From Saksenaea vasiformis B4078 (lineage: Eukaryota > Mucoromycota > Mucoromycetes > Mucorales > Saksenaeaceae), in contig JNDT01002321.1 of assembly GCA_000697055.1 (NCBI GenBank), positions 1 to 64,000 on the forward strand: 64,000 nt of DNA, in the 5' to 3' direction. The position numbers were made by a program, and so were the translations under genes. Position 1 is the first letter of the stretch; every line of letters starts with the position of its first letter. The notes under the pieces are model-generated. The model was not told the origin of the DNA, ran no database searches, and was given only the letters and a program-made list of their open reading frames with translations. This document shows positions 58,817-64,000 of the stretch, one piece after another.

Positions 58817-60207
58817 TTAGTGTTTCACTTTGGAGATAACGTCGTTAAATCCTTTAATCTTTGCACACTCGCGCTTGACGTTGTCTGCAATGGGAGTGTC
58901 CCATTGACCAGCGGATATCATCATGCGTGCATAGCGGAGACACGCTTCCTCTCTGTAGTAATCATACAATTTTTTGTTATAGCGTCGCTGTAATATATTC
59001 ATCGTTAGCATGTTAATTTGCTTAATACCATTTCCTCACCTCTTTGGTTCGAGCGTCTTCTGGATAGTGATGTGTCTGATGGATTAAGAAATCATCCGGT
59101 AAGACCCAGTAATCAATTCCAGCCAAATAGATCTCGTACAGGCACGCAGCTTTGTTTGCACCATAACCAATAAACCGTTCATCACACCATGGAGTGCCTT
59201 CCTTTTTAAAGATGACATAGGGTTCGTAGGAGTAGTTGTAATCGGTGACTTTGTACGGATCCGTCGCTTCGTACCAGCGCGTGTAGTTGGTTGAACCGTG
59301 ACCGCGCTTCCAAGATCGATGGAACATGTCGATCTTATCCGCTTTCACAATGTCGAGCAGTTCTTCCTTTGTCTTTGGGAAGGTATGAGAGTCTTCACCA
59401 TCCTCCTCCCGTAAAAATTCAAATGCAGGGACAACAATGGCGCCGCGCCCTGTACGAAGCTGTTCCATCAAAAAGTCGTTCTTTTTCAGCGCATGTCTGA
59501 AATCTGTACACAGATGGAAATCGACATCCAGCATCATCACATAATCCGTGCGAGCAAAAAATTTGGCAACATTACGCCACATATTGAACTGGCGATCAAA
59601 CTTGTCGACGACAAGATGAATATCCACGTGGCGTCGCATATCCGGGTTCTCATCGTAGACACGGTGCAGATCGGTCAAGATTTGCTGCTTGCTTTCGTCG
59701 TCGTTAACATGGATTGCTACTGAGACCGGACCTTTGTATCGGGTAGCCAGTCGGCTAAGCACTCGGAAACGATCGTGTGTCACTAGTGTCGCGATGGTCC
59801 CCTCCTCCTGTGCGGCCCCCGCCTCTGCCTTGAAATAATAAGGAATGACCTTGCTTGGACCCATAGCTTCCGAAAACACCTTGCTCAAGATGAGATCTTC
59901 TGGCATTGCCACTTGTTTGCCTGTTTCAATGATGAGAACAGATTGTGATGACGAGCTGGCGTGATGACTTACCATCCGCGTTATCCCATGTCACTTGTTG
60001 AATGCCCATGTAACGTTGTTGCAATGCACCCACACTTATACCTTGATCATCTACAGTGGAACGAGCAACATTGCGGTGGCCCAATGTCCGAGATTGACCC
60101 AATCCCAGTAGATGAGCGGTGGAATACAATAATGAGCCAATAAGATACAGGAAACCGATATACTTGAGTGCCTTTGTGAACATGATAGGCAACGTATTAT
60201 CATGCAT
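58817..60207 (-). CDS. LARGE-type glycosyltransferase (Glyco_transf_49)
   Basis: Exons 60207-59973, 59920-59040 and 58987-58817 give 428 aa. A type II membrane anchor lies near the N-terminus (YIGFLYLIGSLLYSTAHLLG), as in Golgi transferases. The lumenal domain shows VTHDRFRVLSRLATRYKGPV, VSVAIHVNDDESKQQI, HVDIHLVVDKFDRQFNMWRN, the DxD metal motif in YVMMLDVDFHLCTDF, GRGAIVVPAFEFL, YEPYVIFKKEGTPWCDERFI, GYGANKAACLYEI and LPDDFLIHQTHHYPEDARTK. This matches the LARGE C-terminal (GT49) domain family, which transfers glucuronic acid in animals; the fungal substrate is unknown. An internal Met at 60183 is an alternative start. Confidence 0.88.
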
Positions 60208-61071
60208 TATTTGGCGCTACTTCTTCTCACGAATATAATGAATGTACAAAACGGAACCCAAAAAAAGTGCTTCCCTTTCAACAAGACAACAAGGATAAAA
60301 CTACAGATCAGTGATACGTGGAAGAAAGAAAGAAAGGGATAAGGGAAAACGAAGCGGAGAAAGAGAGAAGGGATACAGACACCGGCAGAAAGACACAACA
60401 CCAAAAAGAAGGGTGGACTTTTTATTGCACGCCTTTCGTCCGAGGGGGGAAATTGAACATGATTTCAAACTCCATGATGATTTGCAACATCTAAAAAAAG
60501 TCCGACACTTTCAAAGGGATACAGGGTCTGGAATCAACCTCTTTTTCCCCTGGAGATGTGCAGAAACCATCAACCGTGTATACACACATATATATACAGA
60601 GTAGAGAGATTTTTAGTATTATCTATTAAAAAATGATAACGGGCAAAATGAAGTTTATTTTTGATGAGCATAACTACTAGATCATCCTAAAAAAAATTAG
60701 AAAGGTACCAAAAGAAGAGATGGTATTCGGTCTTTTGATCGGTTCCTTATCCGATGGAATTAGCTTGTTTGAACTTATGCTCACGGGCCTCGAAAGGGGT
60801 AAAATAGAAAATGACAACATATAGAGTATATCCCTTGCTGCAGAAACATCTAGATGGAGCAAATATATGCATTCTGCCCTCAGCGATGTCTGTTCCTTTG
60901 ATGTGTATATTTCAACGAAGGCAAAAAAAAACCGAACCACTGGACGTAAAAGGAATTCATTTTTGGCTGCACGAAATGTACCAAAGCATTAAAGATGCTC
61001 GGCATACCACGACATTATAATCATTCCTCCCTTAATTGTGTATTTATTTTCTTTGTTTATTAATGCGCGGG
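60208..61071. other. Intergenic between the LARGE-type gene and malate synthase
   Basis: 864 bp holding the promoter of the LARGE-type gene and the 3' UTR of malate synthase. Purine-rich tracts near 60310-60400 produce a basic spurious frame. No gene supported. Confidence 0.35.
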
Positions 61072-62870
61072 TTACAGTCGAGGTTTTGAGCAGGAGATGA
61101 TTTCGTCATAAAGGAGTGTTGTTAAAAAGTCATCGTAACGTTCACCCGTGATATTAGTGGCAAAAGCCCTTTTTGCCGTATCATACTTGGACTCCACGTA
61201 TTTGTTGCCTAACTGCTGCTTAATCTTTTCAGTTTCCTCCTCCAGGACACGGAGCATAAATTCGGGGATGATTTGAATACCCTCGGCCGTTGTCGACCGA
61301 TGACGAGTCCACTGCCAAAGTTGAGACCGGGAGATTTCGGCTGTAGCAGCATCCTCCATTAAATTATGAATAGGCACACAACCAATGCCCCGTAACCATG
61401 ATTCCATGTAAGCGAGACCGACCTGAATATTGTCACGCACACCATGTTCTGTGATCTGACCTTCAAAGTTGATATTAAGCAAATCTTTTTGCGTAACAAC
61501 GACGTCGTCGCGACGGACAGATAGTTGATTGGGCTGAGGCATATGTTCATTGAACACTTCCATCGCGATCTTTATCAAATCAGGATGGGCTACCCAGGTA
61601 CCATCATGCCCTGCCTTTACTTCCCTCAGCTTATCTGATCTCACTTTACGCATAGCCACTTCATTCGCCTCCGGATCGCTCTTGATGGGAATCTGGGCAG
61701 CCATACCTCCCATTGCATGAACACCTCGTTTGTGACAAGTTTTGATCAGCAAACGTACGTAGGCATCCATAAAAGGAACGGTCATGCCTACACTTGCGCG
61801 ATCAGGAAGAACAAATTCAGGATGCTGGCGGAAACATTTGATAAAAGAGAAGATATAATCCCATCGACCGCAGTTCAGTCCGGAAGAGTGTTCTCGAAGT
61901 TCGTAGATAATTTCTTCCATTTCAAACGCTGCCAGAATCGTTTCAATCAGTACTGTGGCGCGGATCGTACCACGTGGGATTCCTAATCTGTCCTGAGCCA
62001 CATTGAAGATATCGTTCCACAGCCTTGTCATGGTATCACAGGTAAGTTGTCAGAACAAAAAGAAAAGTGGGTTTCTTTGTCTTACCTTGCTTCTAAATGG
62101 GATTCCATCTTTGGAAGATAGAAATAGGGACCTTTTCCTCGTTTAATTAACTCGTGAGCGTTGTGGAAGAAATAAATGGCAAAATCAAAGATGGAAGCCG
62201 ACACAGGTTCGCCATCGATCAACACATGCTTCTCTACCATATGCCATCCTCTTGGTCTATCGATTTTTATAGTTATTTAACTAGCAACAAGGGGGGGGGG
62301 GGGAGTATAGTTACCTCACAAGTAATGTCGCCACTTTCTCCTTCAGTTCATACTTCTTTCCATCGGGATTTGTAAAACTGATCGTTCTACGAATAGCATC
62401 TCGCAAATTCACTTGGCCATCGAGGTTATTTTCCCACGTAGGTGAATTCGAGTCTATAATGACCATATCAGTCAGTTAGTGTGTTGATGACAATATACGT
62501 TACCTTCGAAATCAGCCATAAATGTGGATGCGCCAGAATTAAGTGCATTAATGACCATTTTACGTGCAACGGGACCAGTAATTTCGACACGACGATCTTC
62601 GAGGCCCGGGGCTGGTGGAGCAGCACTCCAAGTAAGATCATTACGAATTTGAGTAGTTTCAGGCAAGAAATCGGGCAAAACGCCTTGATCAAGTTGTTTC
62701 TGTCTTTCACTACGTTTTTGCAGTAAGACTTTACGTCTTGGGTTAAATGCCCGATGTAGTTTAGCCAGGAATTGTAATGCTTCTGGTGTAAGAATTTGAG
62801 CCTGTTCTCCATTAACAGGAGCAAGAACAGTAATGCTGGGGTCCAAGAATTCTGTGGTTTGAGTCGACAT
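61072..62870 (-). CDS. Malate synthase (glyoxylate cycle)
   Basis: Exons 62870-62504, 62453-62315, 62256-62086 and 62023-61072 give 542 aa. It condenses glyoxylate with acetyl-CoA to malate. Conserved blocks: [119 protein letters not shown]-like [46 protein letters not shown] and GVPI-like [20 protein letters not shown]. The catalytic Asp of the QLWQW-adjacent region is in place. The C-terminus is SKPRL, whose last three residues PRL may act as a non-canonical peroxisomal (PTS1) signal. Fungal malate synthase is peroxisomal/glyoxysomal and induced on C2 carbon sources. Confidence 0.96.
62291..62303. repeat. Homopolymer G13 in a malate synthase intron
   Basis: A run of 13 G on the plus strand (C on the coding strand) lies in the intron between 62315 and 62256, near its branch/acceptor end. 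Length errors in assemblies are common at such runs. Confidence 0.9.
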
Positions 62871-63450
62871 GATGTAATAAAAGGAAAGATAAACGTTTAC
62901 TTTTCTTTTTATAGTGATTCTTGATGATGGATCAATTCGGGAAGTCTTTTTTTTCGGACTCGGTGGAGAAACGTCACGTCGAGCATGAATGTTTCATCGG
63001 AAAACCAAACCAAATAAACGTAGGTTCGGCAGGTACGATGTTTTTAAACGACAGCATGGCAACTCTGCACATGCTTCCCCGGATCCTTCCATAATGTATA
63101 ACCGGGACCTTTCTATTTAACTTCCGTCATTTCTTATCGTCAGTCATTTGTGCGACTCTGCCCCACATTTTTCATAGTTATGGATAAACAATTAAACTTG
63201 ACTGATAACTTTGTTCGGTTATTTTTCTTTTGTATTTAGAGAGAAAACAAGCAGGCAGAAGCGTTTTGATCTTATTAGCCTAATGGAACGACCAGAACAT
63301 ACTGTGTTTCTTTTTTAAACGAAACACCTCGTTTTTCTAAGAAACAACGAGATGCGTTGAATGTGAATTCTATTTAAAAAAAAAGTGAAACATTTAACTA
63401 CATATAAATACTGTCAAACGAAAACTGAATTATAGTCCTATCCTTTCAGA
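62871..63450. promoter_or_regulatory. Divergent promoter region: malate synthase (-) and pyrophosphatase (+)
   Basis: 580 bp without a gene between two divergent starts. It contains TATA-like AT-rich stretches (for example near 63400) but no motif that I can name with confidence. Confidence 0.45.
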
Positions 63451-64000
63451 ATGTTTTTATACTCTATTGTCTTATTTTGGCTGTCTGTAGTTACTGTTCA
63501 ATGTACACAGTACATGACACGATCAGTGGGTAGACCCGACACGTTGGATTACAAGATTTACTATGGTAACCCAAAACAAACAAAGCGGTGAAATCACTTC
63601 CTAATGGAAATAACAGTAAATGCCCGTGATCAACTCATTTCCCCTTTCCACGATATCCCTCTAAATTTCGATGATGGTGTATTTAACATGGTCGTTGAGA
63701 TTCCTCGTTGGTCTAATGCAAAGTATGAGGTGCGAAAACATTTTACCGTGTACGGGATGCCATTTACCATGTTCAAACCTTAGATTAACAAGGAAACACC
63801 GTATAATCCAATCATACAAGACCGCAAAAACGATACTCTCCGATTCGTTCCCAACATCTTCCCTTATAAAGGTTACCTTTGGAACTATGGTGCCTTTCCG
63901 CAGGTAATGTGAACGTAATCCCCGGAAAACGCTTAACAAAGTATATTTCAGACGTGGGAAGATCCCAATTTCGTCACACCCGAGACCCAAAGCCGGGGTG
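63451..64000 (+). CDS. Inorganic pyrophosphatase with predicted signal peptide (partial, runs off the right edge)
   Basis: Exons 63451-63565, 63617-63729, 63784-63903 and 63952 onward join in frame. After [18 protein letters not shown], a hydrophobic secretory-type signal, the protein follows family I eukaryotic pyrophosphatase: [91 protein letters not shown]. This enzyme hydrolyses PPi. The usual yeast IPP1 begins near the internal MTRSVG, so initiation there would give a cytosolic form; initiation at 63451 would send it to the secretory pathway. The catalytic Asp cluster lies beyond the window. Confidence 0.9.

Overview
The window is nuclear DNA from an early-diverging fungus, most likely Mucoromycota (Mucorales-like). 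The reasons are dense short introns (about 45-60 nt, GT-AG, often with a CTAAC/CTAAT-type branch point), fungal versions of housekeeping genes, a ferritin gene (reported from early-diverging fungi and generally absent from Dikarya), a Fanzor nuclease gene, Tc1/mariner and LINE remnants, and families of decayed multi-exon genes. All gene models were built by eye from reading frames and splice signals. Those with full exon lists join in frame and carry recognisable family motifs.

Layout. 1-7.5 kb is mobile-element territory: the N-terminal part of a Tc1/mariner transposase running off the left edge, a multi-exon Fanzor (eukaryotic TnpB relative, a predicted RNA-guided nuclease) at 2172-5118, and a 5'-truncated LINE insertion with a poly-A tail and a 14-bp target-site duplication. 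7.8-9.9 kb holds the proteasome receptor Rpn13 and an MGST3-like enzyme. 10-14 kb is sparse, with relics only. 14-22 kb holds a polyQ C2H2 (GLI/ZIC-like) transcription factor, a Maf-family nucleotide pyrophosphatase, the tiny complex I subunit NDUFA1/MWFE and a SulP sulfate permease. 22-24.5 kb is sparse, with two small hypothetical genes.

24.5-40 kb is gene-rich: a METTL21-like lysine methyltransferase, then a compact branched-chain amino acid block of LEU2 (-), ILV5 (-) and ILV2 (+), with ILV5 and ILV2 divergent around a promoter holding two TGACTCA (Gcn4/CPC1-type) motifs. AK6/Fap7, the PP2A leucine carboxyl methyltransferase Ppm1, a TRM61-family tRNA m1A methyltransferase, a ferritin with altered ferroxidase residues and an arrestin-domain protein follow. 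40-51 kb carries exportin-1 (Crm1), a decayed family gene with a D...ExK motif, and an INPP5F/Sac2-type phosphoinositide phosphatase. 51-57.3 kb is an accessory stretch of gene fragments and a dispersed repeat. 57.3-64 kb holds a secreted phosphoesterase, a LARGE-type glycosyltransferase, malate synthase, and the start of an inorganic pyrophosphatase carrying a predicted signal peptide.

How the genes work together: ILV2, ILV5 and LEU2 are three steps of valine/isoleucine/leucine synthesis and probably share Gcn4-type control. Malate synthase is the glyoxylate-cycle enzyme. The remainder are mostly unrelated housekeeping genes. The most distinctive system is the Fanzor locus: seven resolved introns, two N-terminal CCHC knuckles, an apparently intact rearranged RuvC triad, a C4 zinc finger, and a structured downstream segment that could hold its guide RNA.
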